NCBI GenBank assembly: GCA_005888755.1
Contig: VBBQ01000025.1
Span: 26,256-90,255, forward strand
Origin: Candidatus Bathyarchaeota archaeon
Lineage (GTDB): Archaea > Thermoproteota > Bathyarchaeia > 40CM-2-53-6
Direction of reading: 5' to 3'
DNA: 64,000 bases
Numbering within the stretch: the stretch's first letter is position 1; each line of letters begins with the position of its first letter. Below are positions 1 to 7,401 of this stretch, in pieces. The position numbers and the translations under genes are program-made. Below the pieces are notes generated by a model. It worked only from the letters and a program-made list of their open reading frames with translations, ran no database searches and had not been told where the DNA came from.

Positions 1-520
1 GGATTTCCAGGCCCGCGGTTCCGTTTCCTGCCATCATTCGGACATCTGCGAAAGGGTGGATGAATACGGAACTGTCAAGTGGAGGATATCGATGAGTAAC
101 GACAACCTTCCAGACTTCGTCAAAGGAGACTTGGATGATTTTTGCGCCGAACCTTCTGATCGCTTCTAGCTTCGTCTCCGGAGCATTGTCTGGAACGATC
201 ACTGTACATGGAATCTTGTTTTGAAGTGCTTGCCAGGCGAGGGCCTGGGCCATGTTTCCCGCGCTGCAGGTGTAGACTCCACGCTTCCTTGCGTCTGGAC
301 CCGCGAGGGCGATGGCGTTGCTGGCGCCTCGGACTTTGAAGGAGCCGGTCGGCTGTAAGTTCTCCAGTTTCAGAAAGATATCTGCAGGCGCATCTTCAAC
401 GTTCAAACGGACGAGTGGAGTTCGTAGAACTGTCCCCTTGATCCGTTCTCTGGCCTCTTCGATGAGTTTCAGGGGTATCGCACCGCGGGTTTCCGAGCCT
501 GGAATGGTCTTCTCTAGCAT
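1..520 (-). CDS. ilvA: Threonine/serine dehydratase, PLP-dependent (C-terminus outside window)
   Basis: The reverse strand is open from an ATG at 520 to the window edge, giving the first 173 residues; the rest lies outside. The PLP-lysine motif TGSFKVRGA (lysine near residue 62) and the segment SAGNMAQALAWQA are typical of threonine/serine ammonia-lyases, which make 2-oxobutanoate or pyruvate through reactive enamine intermediates. The N-terminal stretch RTPLVRLN is also usual for fold-type II PLP enzymes. It is divergent from ridA, whose product removes those enamines. Threonine versus serine preference cannot be read from this fragment; a serine racemase-like role is the alternative. Confidence 0.88.
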   Translation of the reverse strand, partial: MLEKTIPGSETRGAIPLKLIEEARERIKGTVLRTPLVRLNVEDAPADIFLKLENLQPTGSFKVRGASNAIALAGPDARKRGVYTCSAGNMAQALAWQALQNKIPCTVIVPDNAPETKLEAIRRFGAKIIQVSFDEVWKVVVTHRYPPLDSSVFIHPFADVRMMAGNGTAGLEI

Positions 521-591
521 TAGTGACCAGCAGGCTGATGCTGGGTCTCAACTCTTAAACACCAACGGAGCAGGCCGACCAGCTGGGTCTC

Positions 592-984
592 ATGAAAAAG
601 GAAGCTGTGAAAACGGGTCCCGCGCCGCTCGGCCTCCCATTCTCGCCCGCTCTGAAGTATGGAGAGTTATTGTTTGTTTCCGGGCAAGGACCAATCGACA
701 AAAACGGGAAGGCAATTTCTGGAGATATCAAAGCACAAACAAAGGCTACTCTAGAGAATTTCAAGAGGATCATGGACGCTGCAGGGTCCAGTATGGACTG
801 TGTCCTCCAGACGACGATCTATCTCAAGGATCTAGCCGAATATTCTGCGATGAACGAGACCTACTCCAGTTTCTTCAATGACCCAAAGCCCGCGAGGACG
901 ACTATCCAGGTGGGCGACCTGCTCTTTGGGATGAAGGTGGAGATTCAGGGCATTGCTTATGTCCCTGACAGACAGAAGAAATAG
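592..984 (+). CDS. ridA: RidA/YjgF/UK114 enamine/imine deaminase
   Basis: A 130-residue protein, the family's usual length. RidA trimers hydrolyse reactive enamine/imine intermediates released by PLP enzymes such as threonine dehydratase. The conserved substrate-binding arginine is seen in PARTTIQV (Arg102), with the N-terminal GLPFSPALKYGELLFVSGQ and the central YLKDLAEYSAMNETYSSFF blocks typical of the family. It lies head-to-head with the dehydratase gene, so the pair probably acts together in cytosolic 2-oxobutanoate metabolism. The ATG at 592 is the only good start. The next gene overlaps its 3' end by about 30 nt, suggesting translational coupling. Confidence 0.93.
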   Translation: MKKEAVKTGPAPLGLPFSPALKYGELLFVSGQGPIDKNGKAISGDIKAQTKATLENFKRIMDAAGSSMDCVLQTTIYLKDLAEYSAMNETYSSFFNDPKPARTTIQVGDLLFGMKVEIQGIAYVPDRQKK

Positions 985-1351
985 CATCAGCAATCCTTCT
1001 CGGAGAAGGCGGTTCCTGAAGGACAGCAAACACCAGTTCCTCTATCTCACTACCGAAGGGTGGAAGACCAAGACACTCCACAGAATAGAAATCTGGTACG
1101 TCCGACACCGAGGACGATTCTACCTCATATCACAATACCGTGACGAGGCTCACTGGGTACAAAACATCAAGAACCATCCGCGAATCTCTTTCGAGGTGGA
1201 CGGCGACAAGTACGTGGGACTGGGCCGAGTCGTGGATGCTGGTGCTGAGCGGGAACTGGCCAAGATTGTAACGGAACTCATGGACGCCAAGTACCAATGG
1301 AACGATGGACTGATCATAGAACTCCGGCCAGAGCCAGGCAGTCAGCAATGA
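953..1351 (+). CDS. Split beta-barrel flavin/F420-binding oxidoreductase-like protein
   Basis: A 132-residue protein with the pattern of the deazaflavin/FMN-dependent nitroreductase and PPOX split-barrel families: YLTTEGWKTKTLHRIEIWYV followed by FYLISQYRDEAHWVQNIKNH and a strand ending in a glycine-rich turn. Members reduce small molecules with F420 or FMN, but the substrate cannot be predicted. It starts inside ridA (ATG at 953 or 959). No later ATG, GTG or TTG lies in frame before the conserved core, so overlap and coupling are likely. The first 25 residues are basic and less conserved. Confidence 0.72.
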   Translation: MLMSLTDRRNSISNPSRRRRFLKDSKHQFLYLTTEGWKTKTLHRIEIWYVRHRGRFYLISQYRDEAHWVQNIKNHPRISFEVDGDKYVGLGRVVDAGAERELAKIVTELMDAKYQWNDGLIIELRPEPGSQQ

Positions 1352-1417
1352 CCAATCTCCACATTCGAGAGTTTACTCTTATATCGAGCATCCAGCTCGC
1401 TTTCTAGAGGAGTACAG

Positions 1418-1867
1418 TTGACGGTTTCAAGCCAGCTTTCAGTTGACAAGAACGTTGAGTTTGTCGAATTTCAGCGCCTGAAGGATTTGTCGGACAGCGG
1501 CGCGGTTGAAGCTCTCGCGAAAGAATTGGGGGTGGTTTATGTTACCGCGATCACGCGGGACGGCTGTTCAGGATGCATGGAACAGAAGCCACTGTTCCGA
1601 GAGCTCGCGCAAAAGATGAACTCCGATCTTGGCGGGAGGGTTCATTTCGCAAATGTTCATGTTCGCTATTCTGAGAACGATCGAGCCGAGTCCTGGGGTA
1701 GCAAGAGAATCTTTCGACATGCCGCTTATCCAACGTACATAGTTCACGTGAGATCCAAGAATGGCGTCCTTGAGGTTTACAGGGCGATCTATCCCAGTAT
1801 GGAGGAGCTGGAGAAGCAGACAAGGGAATCTCTGGACCTGGCGAAGTTCTACAAGGAAGCCGCTTAG
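1418..1867 (+). CDS. Thioredoxin-fold protein with CSGC motif
   Basis: A 149-residue protein. A redox motif CSGC is at residues 50-53, preceded by a beta strand (VVYVTAITRDG), and a cis-proline segment AAYPTYIVHV follows near residue 110, both hallmarks of the thioredoxin fold. The C-terminus is a charged helix. No signal peptide is visible, so it is probably cytosolic. The start is TTG at 1418 with an upstream GAGG-type ribosome-binding site at 1407-1412. The specific partner is unknown. Confidence 0.75.
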   Translation: MTVSSQLSVDKNVEFVEFQRLKDLSDSGAVEALAKELGVVYVTAITRDGCSGCMEQKPLFRELAQKMNSDLGGRVHFANVHVRYSENDRAESWGSKRIFRHAAYPTYIVHVRSKNGVLEVYRAIYPSMEELEKQTRESLDLAKFYKEAA

Positions 1868-1884
1868 AAGAAGCTGGAAAACAT

Positions 1885-2100
1885 CTAGGTCGCAGCTGCT
1901 TCGAGATTGTAGAGGCCTGCGAGAGCGTCTTGGATACCATTGTTGTCGAACAACCGGAAGAATCCGCCTAGGACGAGAAATAGGCCGCCGAGTTGTAAGC
2001 TGAGGACTGCTCGCTCGTAGCCGAGTGTCCGGGAACCTAGGAGTAGCGACGAGAGCGTCAGTGCCAGGCCGAGGAAGGCTACAAGCTTGGTCTTTAACAT
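1885..2100 (-). CDS. Small two-TM membrane protein
   Basis: A 71-residue hydrophobic protein with two predicted membrane helices (about residues 5-22 and 33-50) and a short C-terminal tail. It is convergent with the thioredoxin-like gene, and the two stop codons lie 18 nt apart. No family is recognised. Confidence 0.5.
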   Translation of the reverse strand: MLKTKLVAFLGLALTLSSLLLGSRTLGYERAVLSLQLGGLFLVLGGFFRLFDNNGIQDALAGLYNLEAAAT

Positions 2101-2197
2101 ACCAGCACTACAGCATCAATCACAAGATAGGGAATGCAAGATTCAGCTATAATGCTGACCCAACCTTCTCACGGAACAATAGTAAAAGCAAAGAATG

Positions 2198-2431
2198 GAG
2201 ATGAGCACTTTCACGTCGCGTGTTGCTCTGTGCAATACTCCCCTTTCCGGCGAGAGGATTTGCTGGTCTGGCAGGGTTTCCGGGCGAGTCCCGCGATTCA
2301 GGGCGTGATTCTGGCGTAGATGCCAGGGCGAAACTAGCGGTCTTATCGCCCTGTCACGAACGATCTCTCGGGCAGTGAAGGGAAGGCGTCCCAGATTCGA
2401 CATCAGGGCTGATAACGGGCGACTTTTTCCA
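2198..2431 (+). repeat. Diverged ~235-bp repeat, copy 1
   Basis: This interval resembles 39633-39867 in the same orientation. Shared blocks include GTCGCG followed by TGCTCTGTGCAA, CCCCTTTCC, GTGATTCTGG, CGAACGAT and CAGGGCTGATAA near the right end, with gaps between them. The stretch 2101-2552 holds no convincing gene; the short ORFs here are incidental. Candidates are a decayed non-autonomous element or a structured RNA. Identity was judged by eye. Confidence 0.5.
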
Positions 2432-2552
2432 TGTATTAGGCGACTTCTTGCATCTCTTGTAGAGGGATCATGTACTATGGCGCGTTGTATGCCTCGGAAT
2501 AAGAGAGCGTCCAAGAAGGCGATTCGGTCGTGGGCGTTTCTTCAGGTATGTC

Positions 2553-3107
2553 TTACCGGAACTTGTCAGGAAAATGTTTGACAATACCCTTGTAGAGTGC
2601 ATCCGCGAGAGTCAATATCTCAGTGTAAATATCGTCAAAGGCTAAGATTGCGTCCTTCCATTTCTTGCCGAGTACTGCTACAGCCTCCTTCTTCGTCAGA
2701 TCAAGGTGCTGTTTCAACAAGTCGGAAACGTCGCGCCTTGGCCAGTTAGGGTTTGCACCGCTCAGGAATTTGGCAATCTCTTCTGCGTTATCAGACCATT
2801 GCTTGTCTTCTTCCTGGAATTTCTGCTGGTTTCCATTCTTTGCAGCTCCGACGAGCTCGACAGCGATCTTGATGTGCTGTTTCAATAAACCAGTGAGCTT
2901 GTTTCCGGCATCCTTTCCATAGTACTGGGAGACCGCGTCCCCTATGTGCTCCTGATTCTTGAGCAATCTCTCCGCAACGGCATCAGCATTTGACGCGCCA
3001 AGCCCAGCAGCAATAATGTACTCGCGCGTATAGAATACATGGTCAGACCAGAGCTTCCGCATCCCAACTGCAAGCGAGTGCTCCTTTTCATTCATAGTAG
3101 TCTGCAT
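2553..3107 (-). CDS. Conserved helical protein of unknown function (acetylglutamate kinase-like misnomer family)
   Basis: A 184-residue all-helical protein. Segments such as LWSDHVFYTREYIIAAG, LLKNQEHIGDAVSQYYGKDA and LLKQHLDLTKKEAVAVLGKK recall a family, common in Bacillus and some archaea, that resembles a duplicated four-helix bundle and is often mis-annotated as acetylglutamate kinase or glycosyltransferase. No catalytic residues are known to me. A TATA-like TATTTAAG lies at 3141-3148, about 35 nt upstream of the ATG, which suggests a short-leader transcript divergent from the next gene. Confidence 0.7.
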   Translation of the reverse strand: MQTTMNEKEHSLAVGMRKLWSDHVFYTREYIIAAGLGASNADAVAERLLKNQEHIGDAVSQYYGKDAGNKLTGLLKQHIKIAVELVGAAKNGNQQKFQEEDKQWSDNAEEIAKFLSGANPNWPRRDVSDLLKQHLDLTKKEAVAVLGKKWKDAILAFDDIYTEILTLADALYKGIVKHFPDKFR

Positions 3108-3228
3108 AATCCGAACCGCTTCCGAATTTCACGATCCCGCGTATTTAAGCGCGAAACATGCAAGAACCCTGAGTCGTGGGTGCGCAAGTCCCACCGTGCA
3201 ATTTGAGAACGAGAGACCAATTGTCTAT

Positions 3229-3238
3229 AGGCTTAAAC
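3229..3238 (+). promoter_or_regulatory. TATA-like box for the eL22-like gene
   Basis: The sequence GGCTTAAACC is centred about 30 nt upstream of the ATG at 3264, which implies a leaderless or nearly leaderless transcript as is common in archaea. Confidence 0.45.
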
Positions 3239-3263
3239 CAGCAAGACGCGTTTTGTTTCTGTA

Positions 3264-3641
3264 ATGTCGAAACCTGTGCTGACTGTCGAGCTGAAAGCTT
3301 TGCAGGACCGCTCGAGCGAAGCGGCTCAATTTCTAAAATCCAAGGTCGAAGGGAAAATGAAGACCAAAGGAACGCAGCTCCAGATCGAAGGCGCAAAAAC
3401 CAAAGAAGTCAAACTGCTACTCCACAAGTTCCTCCACCACCAAGGGCTAAGCCACTACAGGGTCCTCAGCCAGAGCGGGGTCCTAGAAGTTACGCCGCCA
3501 GAGAAGCATGTAGTGCATGAACCGGAACGCGTAGGGTCCCCACCAACTGCACCTCAAACGACCCCATACTATTTCCCGCAAACACCAGTTCTAACGCCGG
3601 AGAAAAAGAAGAAGGCCAAGCCCAAACACAAGCACGAATAA
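3264..3641 (+). CDS. Small basic protein, possible eL22-like ribosomal protein
   Basis: A 125-residue protein. Residues 1-80 read as strand-helix-strand-helix-strand-strand; the stretch KEVKLLLHKFLHHQGLSHYR followed by VLSQSGVLEVTP can be laid on the eukaryotic L22e core (a helix with lysines and leucines, a short NLR-type turn, then two closing strands). The C-terminal 40 residues are proline-rich and end in a lysine/histidine-rich tail, as many RNA-binding ribosomal proteins do. The match is by eye and one strand of eL22 seems shortened, so an unrelated RNA-binding protein is possible. It is transcribed from its own promoter, divergent from the helical-bundle gene. Confidence 0.5.
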   Translation: MSKPVLTVELKALQDRSSEAAQFLKSKVEGKMKTKGTQLQIEGAKTKEVKLLLHKFLHHQGLSHYRVLSQSGVLEVTPPEKHVVHEPERVGSPPTAPQTTPYYFPQTPVLTPEKKKKAKPKHKHE

Positions 3642-3651
3642 CGCAGGAGCA

Positions 3652-4032
3652 CTAGTCGCCTTTTGCAGGCTCGCCTGCTTTCGATGGACCCACAATCTCC
3701 ACCACATACCCTTCAGGATCTCTGAAGCCAGCCGACCGCGTCCCCCACGGCCGATTCGCCGGAGGACCGTCGAACTTCACACCTTTAGACTTGAGAGACG
3801 AGTAAACCTCATCGACATCATGAACCTCCAGGTGCACCTCGATCGTTGAACGGGAGAGAGGCGGGGCCTTGGTGAGCCTATGAAAGGCGAGCCGGGACCC
3901 TTTAGTGTCAAACATGATGAAGTTCTCGTTCTCCTCGGCAACTGGAAGACCGAGAGTATCCTTGTAGAGCTTCTTCACCTGATCGAAATGGACTGCCCAA
4001 AGTGTCAGGTAAGACAGCTTGCTAAGCCTCAT
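3652..4032 (-). CDS. VOC-superfamily (glyoxalase/bleomycin-resistance-like) protein
   Basis: A protein of about 126 residues with the single-module VOC pattern: LSYLTLWAVHFDQVKKLYKD at the N-terminus, an IEVHLEVHDVDEVYSSL middle and a final GFRDPEGYVVEIVG containing the metal-ligand glutamate. VOC proteins act as metal-dependent isomerases, dioxygenases or drug-binding proteins, and the substrate is unknown. The ATG at 4032 is preferred; a GTG at 4074 would add 14 residues unlike the family. It converges on the eL22-like gene. Confidence 0.8.
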   Translation of the reverse strand: MRLSKLSYLTLWAVHFDQVKKLYKDTLGLPVAEENENFIMFDTKGSRLAFHRLTKAPPLSRSTIEVHLEVHDVDEVYSSLKSKGVKFDGPPANRPWGTRSAGFRDPEGYVVEIVGPSKAGEPAKGD

Positions 4033-4145
4033 GAAACGGGTCCTAACTTGTCTAGCGAGATTGCGATTTAGCACATTCGGGAGCTAATCGAGGATTCCAG
4101 AACATGACTCTATTAGGAGCGGCGACAGTGGTAGGTGGTATTAGT

Positions 4146-4325
4146 TTGACAAAATTTATGATGTCGCTTCGCGACGAGAACTATCGCGTCCTAACAGGCG
4201 CCGCAATAGACCGAGGAATTTCCGTGCAAGAACTCCTCCGAGCCGTGATCATACCCGACTGGGTCAAAGAGACCCCCCAAGGAATAGTCGCCAACACCTG
4301 GCCCTCTATCAGGCCGCGTCGTTAA
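4146..4325 (+). CDS. Short ribbon-helix-helix-like protein
   Basis: A protein of about 59 residues. The core FMMSLRDENYRVLTGAAIDR followed by GISVQELLRAVIIPDWVK has the strand-helix-helix layout of small archaeal RHH (CopG/Arc-like) DNA-binding proteins. The TTG at 4146 is chosen because an AGGTGG ribosome-binding site sits about 9 nt upstream; an ATG at 4104 in frame would add an unlikely extension. The target is unknown. Confidence 0.55.
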   Translation: MTKFMMSLRDENYRVLTGAAIDRGISVQELLRAVIIPDWVKETPQGIVANTWPSIRPRR

Positions 4326-4403
4326 CCAAGGCAACGCCGCCAACTCGGTCTTCCTTATTACCATCTTATTAGGGACGACTACGAACGAGCCGGAGGAAGA
4401 AAC

Positions 4404-4565
4404 ATGGCGAAACAGGTAACATGCGACTGCGGCTTCATGCTACGCACACCATCTGATGATGAACTAGTGAAACATGTCCAACTTCACGCAAAAGACACTC
4501 ACAGCATGGATCTCACTCCAGAACAAGCCCTAGCACGGGCCGCTTCAGTAGAAGCAACAATATAG
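4404..4565 (+). CDS. DUF1059 small cysteine-containing protein
   Basis: A 53-residue protein. The sequence CDCGFMLRTPSDDELVKHVQ followed by LHAKDTHSMDLT matches the DUF1059 family, small proteins with a paired-cysteine/histidine pattern (CxC, HxxxH, H) suggesting a metal-binding knot. The function is unknown. The ATG is preceded by a GGAGGAA ribosome-binding site at 4392-4398. Confidence 0.82.
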   Translation: MAKQVTCDCGFMLRTPSDDELVKHVQLHAKDTHSMDLTPEQALARAASVEATI

Positions 4566-4753
4566 GCCTAAAAGTTCGGGGAACCCCGCCGGAAACCTCC
4601 TTCTTTATTTCACTGGTCAGCTAGCGAACCGACCTCTAAAGCATCACGTTAGCCACAAAGTATTGAACTTGGCCCAGTCACTTAGTCGGATCTAAACCCG
4701 GTCAGGGAACGATTTTCTTATCAGCGAGAATCTGCAGACTTGGTCTGAGCGCT

Positions 4754-5188
4754 TTGGACGTGGGAAATAGTGAATCGTTTCTTGGCGGATTCGCAAGCGG
4801 ATTTCTCGCGAGAGGCCTCACTCATATCGGATATGGAATTTACTTCACAACGAGCAGACTGATCGGCATAGACCTAGGCGCGAACGGCGGTAGTGCCTTG
4901 GGCGGCACAATGGCCGGCTTTATTCACGGGGAGCTCATGCCACAGCTCTCTCCAGAAGAGAGCGCCAAGACGATTACAGATCTCGAACGGATGAGGGACT
5001 TCGAGATGGAGAAGAATCAGATAAGTCGAATAGAACTCAAGAAACCGGGACTACTCGGAACCGGCCATATCGTAATTACGCCGAAAGAGGGGAAACCGGA
5101 GAAGATTACTCTGCGGCACCGGATAGCCTACGATAGACTAATGACACTCAGGCAAGCGTTCAGCCCTGAACTAGTGAGATCGTCTTAG
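4754..5188 (+). CDS. Hypothetical protein with glycine-rich N-terminal half
   Basis: A 144-residue protein. The N-terminal half (residues 8-60) is glycine-rich and mildly hydrophobic and could form membrane-associated helices. The C-terminal half is charged, with strands around residues 90-125 (a possible PH-like barrel: HIVITPKEGKPEKITLRH). The start is TTG at 4754 or GTG at 4760. No family is recognised. Confidence 0.5.
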   Translation: MDVGNSESFLGGFASGFLARGLTHIGYGIYFTTSRLIGIDLGANGGSALGGTMAGFIHGELMPQLSPEESAKTITDLERMRDFEMEKNQISRIELKKPGLLGTGHIVITPKEGKPEKITLRHRIAYDRLMTLRQAFSPELVRSS

Positions 5189-5232
5189 AACCTTTGTTCA
5201 TAGCAAGCGGATCGTTTGCAACTCCTCGTAAG

Positions 5233-5331
5233 TCTTAAGACAGTGCCACCGTAGGGGTTAGAATCAACGGGCGCGTGAGTGGTGCCTTCCACCCGTTGCG
5301 CCATACAAACCCCGGAGTAGGGAGGCAAAAA
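5233..5331 (+). promoter_or_regulatory. Structured leader of the ECF-like gene (candidate riboswitch or attenuator)
   Basis: The 99 nt before the ATG contain nested complementarity. GGGGTT (5254-5259) pairs with AACCCC (5308-5313), enclosing AACGGG (5266-5271) paired with CCCGTT (5292-5297). An alternative pairing GGCGC (5270-5274)/GCGCC (5298-5302) competes with the inner helix. A purine-rich ribosome-binding site GGAGG (5321-5325) follows directly. A palindromic GTCTTAAGAC (5232-5241) may contain the TATA box, in which case transcription could start inside or just before the first strand. Known TPP, cobalamin or preQ1 consensus sequences were not found. Confidence 0.4.
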
Positions 5332-6030
5332 ATGCACGCATGGAATAGAACAGGTCAGACTCGTGTCACAACAATAGAACTAGCGCTAACCTCGACTCTC
5401 GCCGCTGTCTACATTGTTTCAGCATTCTTCGCCCTTACCCCGTTTATCGGTGGCCCGGGTTTTATCACACTAGAAATCGTTATGCTCCCGATCGTAGCTT
5501 TCCTACTCAGGCCAATTCTCGCCACGGTTGCCGTCCTCGTCGGTAGCATAGGGTCAGCATTCATCCAGACAGGCTTCTACTCTACCTTTGGGTTTGCAGG
5601 ACTATTGATTCCACTACTGGCCGTTGCGCTAGGGAGCATTGCCTTCCACTACGAATGGGGAGCAATCATTCCATGGGGGTACGTCTTGGCAGGCGCCGTC
5701 TACTATGTCCTATTCTCAAAAGGAGGAACTCTCTTTTGGCTAGCACCATATACCCTCGTGATAGCCTCCCTGCCAGCGGCGCTAAGAGTCAGAGAACCAT
5801 ACCGGCTAGGTCTACTCGCCCTTTACACAGCAATGTCCGAGCAGGTGACATTGAATGTCCTCAGCATTTCGCTTCTGAATCTCACAGGAGCCTTTTGGAC
5901 GGGCGTTACACCCCTCATGTTCCTTGAACGAACAATAGCGACCCTTGGAGCCTTCGCGGTCATCGTCGCCCTTAAATCCCGACTTGGAACAAGACTCGAA
6001 CTAGGACACGTCCTGAGGGAGGTGAAGTAG
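5332..6030 (+). CDS. Polytopic membrane protein resembling an ECF transporter substrate-binding (S) component
   Basis: A protein of about 232 residues with seven or so hydrophobic helices. The first helices (LALTSTLAAVYIVSAFFALT and a glycine-rich loop GGPGFITLEIVMLPIVAF) have the character of energy-coupling-factor S components, which bind vitamins or metals and dock on a shared ATPase module encoded elsewhere. The ATG at 5332 is chosen over a GTG at 5275 because GGAGG sits 7 nt upstream and the extra residues would fall in the structured leader. The substrate is unknown; a generic membrane protein is the alternative. Confidence 0.55.
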   Translation: MHAWNRTGQTRVTTIELALTSTLAAVYIVSAFFALTPFIGGPGFITLEIVMLPIVAFLLRPILATVAVLVGSIGSAFIQTGFYSTFGFAGLLIPLLAVALGSIAFHYEWGAIIPWGYVLAGAVYYVLFSKGGTLFWLAPYTLVIASLPAALRVREPYRLGLLALYTAMSEQVTLNVLSISLLNLTGAFWTGVTPLMFLERTIATLGAFAVIVALKSRLGTRLELGHVLREVK

Positions 6031-6035
6031 AAGGC

Positions 6036-6236
6036 ATGTGCGTTACAGCAGTAGTGAAATGTTGGCACTGTGGAGAATGGTTCGCAAAACAGGCTGACCG
6101 TGGTGAGTTCGAAAACTGCCCGTTCTGTGGAAAGGGCTTCGAACAACTCAGCGTTGAGGCACAACGGGCTGTAAAAGCGACCCTTGCGCCATTCTTCGAA
6201 GTGCCTCATCTGAAAGAGAGACCCCTCACTGCATAA
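6036..6236 (+). CDS. Small zinc-ribbon protein
   Basis: A 66-residue protein with two CxxC knuckles, CWHC (residues 9-12) and CPFC (28-31), forming a rubredoxin-like zinc ribbon, then a helix. It starts 6 nt after the ECF-like gene and is probably in its operon. The function is unknown. Confidence 0.65.
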   Translation: MCVTAVVKCWHCGEWFAKQADRGEFENCPFCGKGFEQLSVEAQRAVKATLAPFFEVPHLKERPLTA

Positions 6237-6260
6237 GGTGAACGTTTTCTGGTCAAAATC

Positions 6261-6290
6261 GAGGCCCTTTTTTCGAAGGCCTCCTTTCCC
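6261..6290. terminator. Bidirectional hairpin terminator
   Basis: A perfect 6-bp stem GAGGCC (6261-6266)/GGCCTC (6278-6283) with an internal T run and a pyrimidine-rich 3' flank lies between the convergent zinc-ribbon gene and dinB. Confidence 0.5.
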
Positions 6291-6315
6291 TAATTTGAAT
6301 CGGTCAAAAATATTT

Positions 6316-7398
6316 CTAGGCGAGTTTTACCTGCTTACCTTCCGCAGGCTTTAGATCAGATAGCCTAACTCCAACTAGTCTCATCTTACGTCGATCTTTC
6401 TCGAACTCTCTGAATAACAACGTCACATATTCCCGGATGACTCCCAAGTCATCGACATATCCGGTGTGAGTTTTTTCCCGTGTAAACGTTACGAACCCTT
6501 CGAACCGGACCTTGATCCCAACAGTCCGATACCACAAACCTTCACCCAAGAGTCTGTCGTGAACCTCGTGACTCAGAGACTCTAACGCGTCACGGACCAT
6601 AGTCTTGTTCTGAATATCTCTCTCAAAAGTCTGCTCAACACTAATCGATTTCCGCAGACCCCTTTCTTCCACCGGTGTCTCCTCGATTCCGTTCGCTATG
6701 GCCCAAAGCCAGATACCACCTTTTCCAAACCAATCTGTGAGCTTCTTCGCCTCTACCTCGCGCAATTGACCTATAGTTTCGATCCCCTTTTCATGCAGAA
6801 ATTCAGTTGTCTTCTTTCCCACGCCGCTGATCCTACTAACGGGTAGCGGTTCGAGAAATTTGTCGACCTGTTCTGGCTGAACCGCGGTAAGTCCGTCTGG
6901 CTTCTGCATGTCCGAGGCCATCTTCGAAATGGACTTGCTTGGAGATATCCCGACGCTGACGGTAAGACCTTCTCGTTCTTTCAAGGCATCTTTCAGTTTG
7001 GAAGCTAGCAGTTTCGCGTCATCGTAGGTCTTGCATCTCTCGCTGACGTCCATGTATGCTTCGTCGATGCTGGTCTGTTCGAAAATATCCGCAAAGCCCC
7101 GCATGATATTCATCACTCTCTCCGAGGTTTCGCCATAGAGTTCGAAGTCGGGCGGGACATAGATTCCCCGAGGACATAGCTTCCAGGCCATACTGATCGG
7201 CATACCGGATCGAACCCCAAACTTTCGGGCCTCGTAAGAACAGGAGGTTACGACTCCGCGGCCCTTGCCATTTTTCGGGTCTGCACCCACAATCAATGGC
7301 TTGCCTTTTAGTGAAGGGTCCCGATGGATCTCGCAGGACGGATAGAAAGCGTCCAGATCGCAGTGAAGAATTATTCTCGACCTAGAGTTGGTAGACAT
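6316..7398 (-). CDS. dinB: Y-family translesion DNA polymerase IV (Dpo4/DinB)
   Basis: A 360-residue protein, the usual archaeal Dpo4 length. Catalytic carboxylates are visible in HCDLDAFYPSCE (Asp14, Asp16) and SIDEAYMDVS (Asp112, Glu113), followed by the thumb helix-hairpin-helix (ISGVGKKTTEFLHEKGI) and a C-terminal little-finger domain. It copies past damaged template bases with low fidelity. It begins 3 nt after the stop of the retropepsin-like gene, so the two form an operon. A canonical PIP box at the C-terminus is not evident. Confidence 0.96.
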   Translation of the reverse strand: MSTNSRSRIILHCDLDAFYPSCEIHRDPSLKGKPLIVGADPKNGKGRGVVTSCSYEARKFGVRSGMPISMAWKLCPRGIYVPPDFELYGETSERVMNIMRGFADIFEQTSIDEAYMDVSERCKTYDDAKLLASKLKDALKEREGLTVSVGISPSKSISKMASDMQKPDGLTAVQPEQVDKFLEPLPVSRISGVGKKTTEFLHEKGIETIGQLREVEAKKLTDWFGKGGIWLWAIANGIEETPVEERGLRKSISVEQTFERDIQNKTMVRDALESLSHEVHDRLLGEGLWYRTVGIKVRFEGFVTFTREKTHTGYVDDLGVIREYVTLLFREFEKDRRKMRLVGVRLSDLKPAEGKQVKLA

Positions 7399-7401
7399 TT
7401 T

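Noticed and set aside
312..881. Long plus-strand frame over the dehydratase and ridA
   Set aside because: It lies antisense to the dehydratase and out of frame with ridA; both of those carry family motifs.
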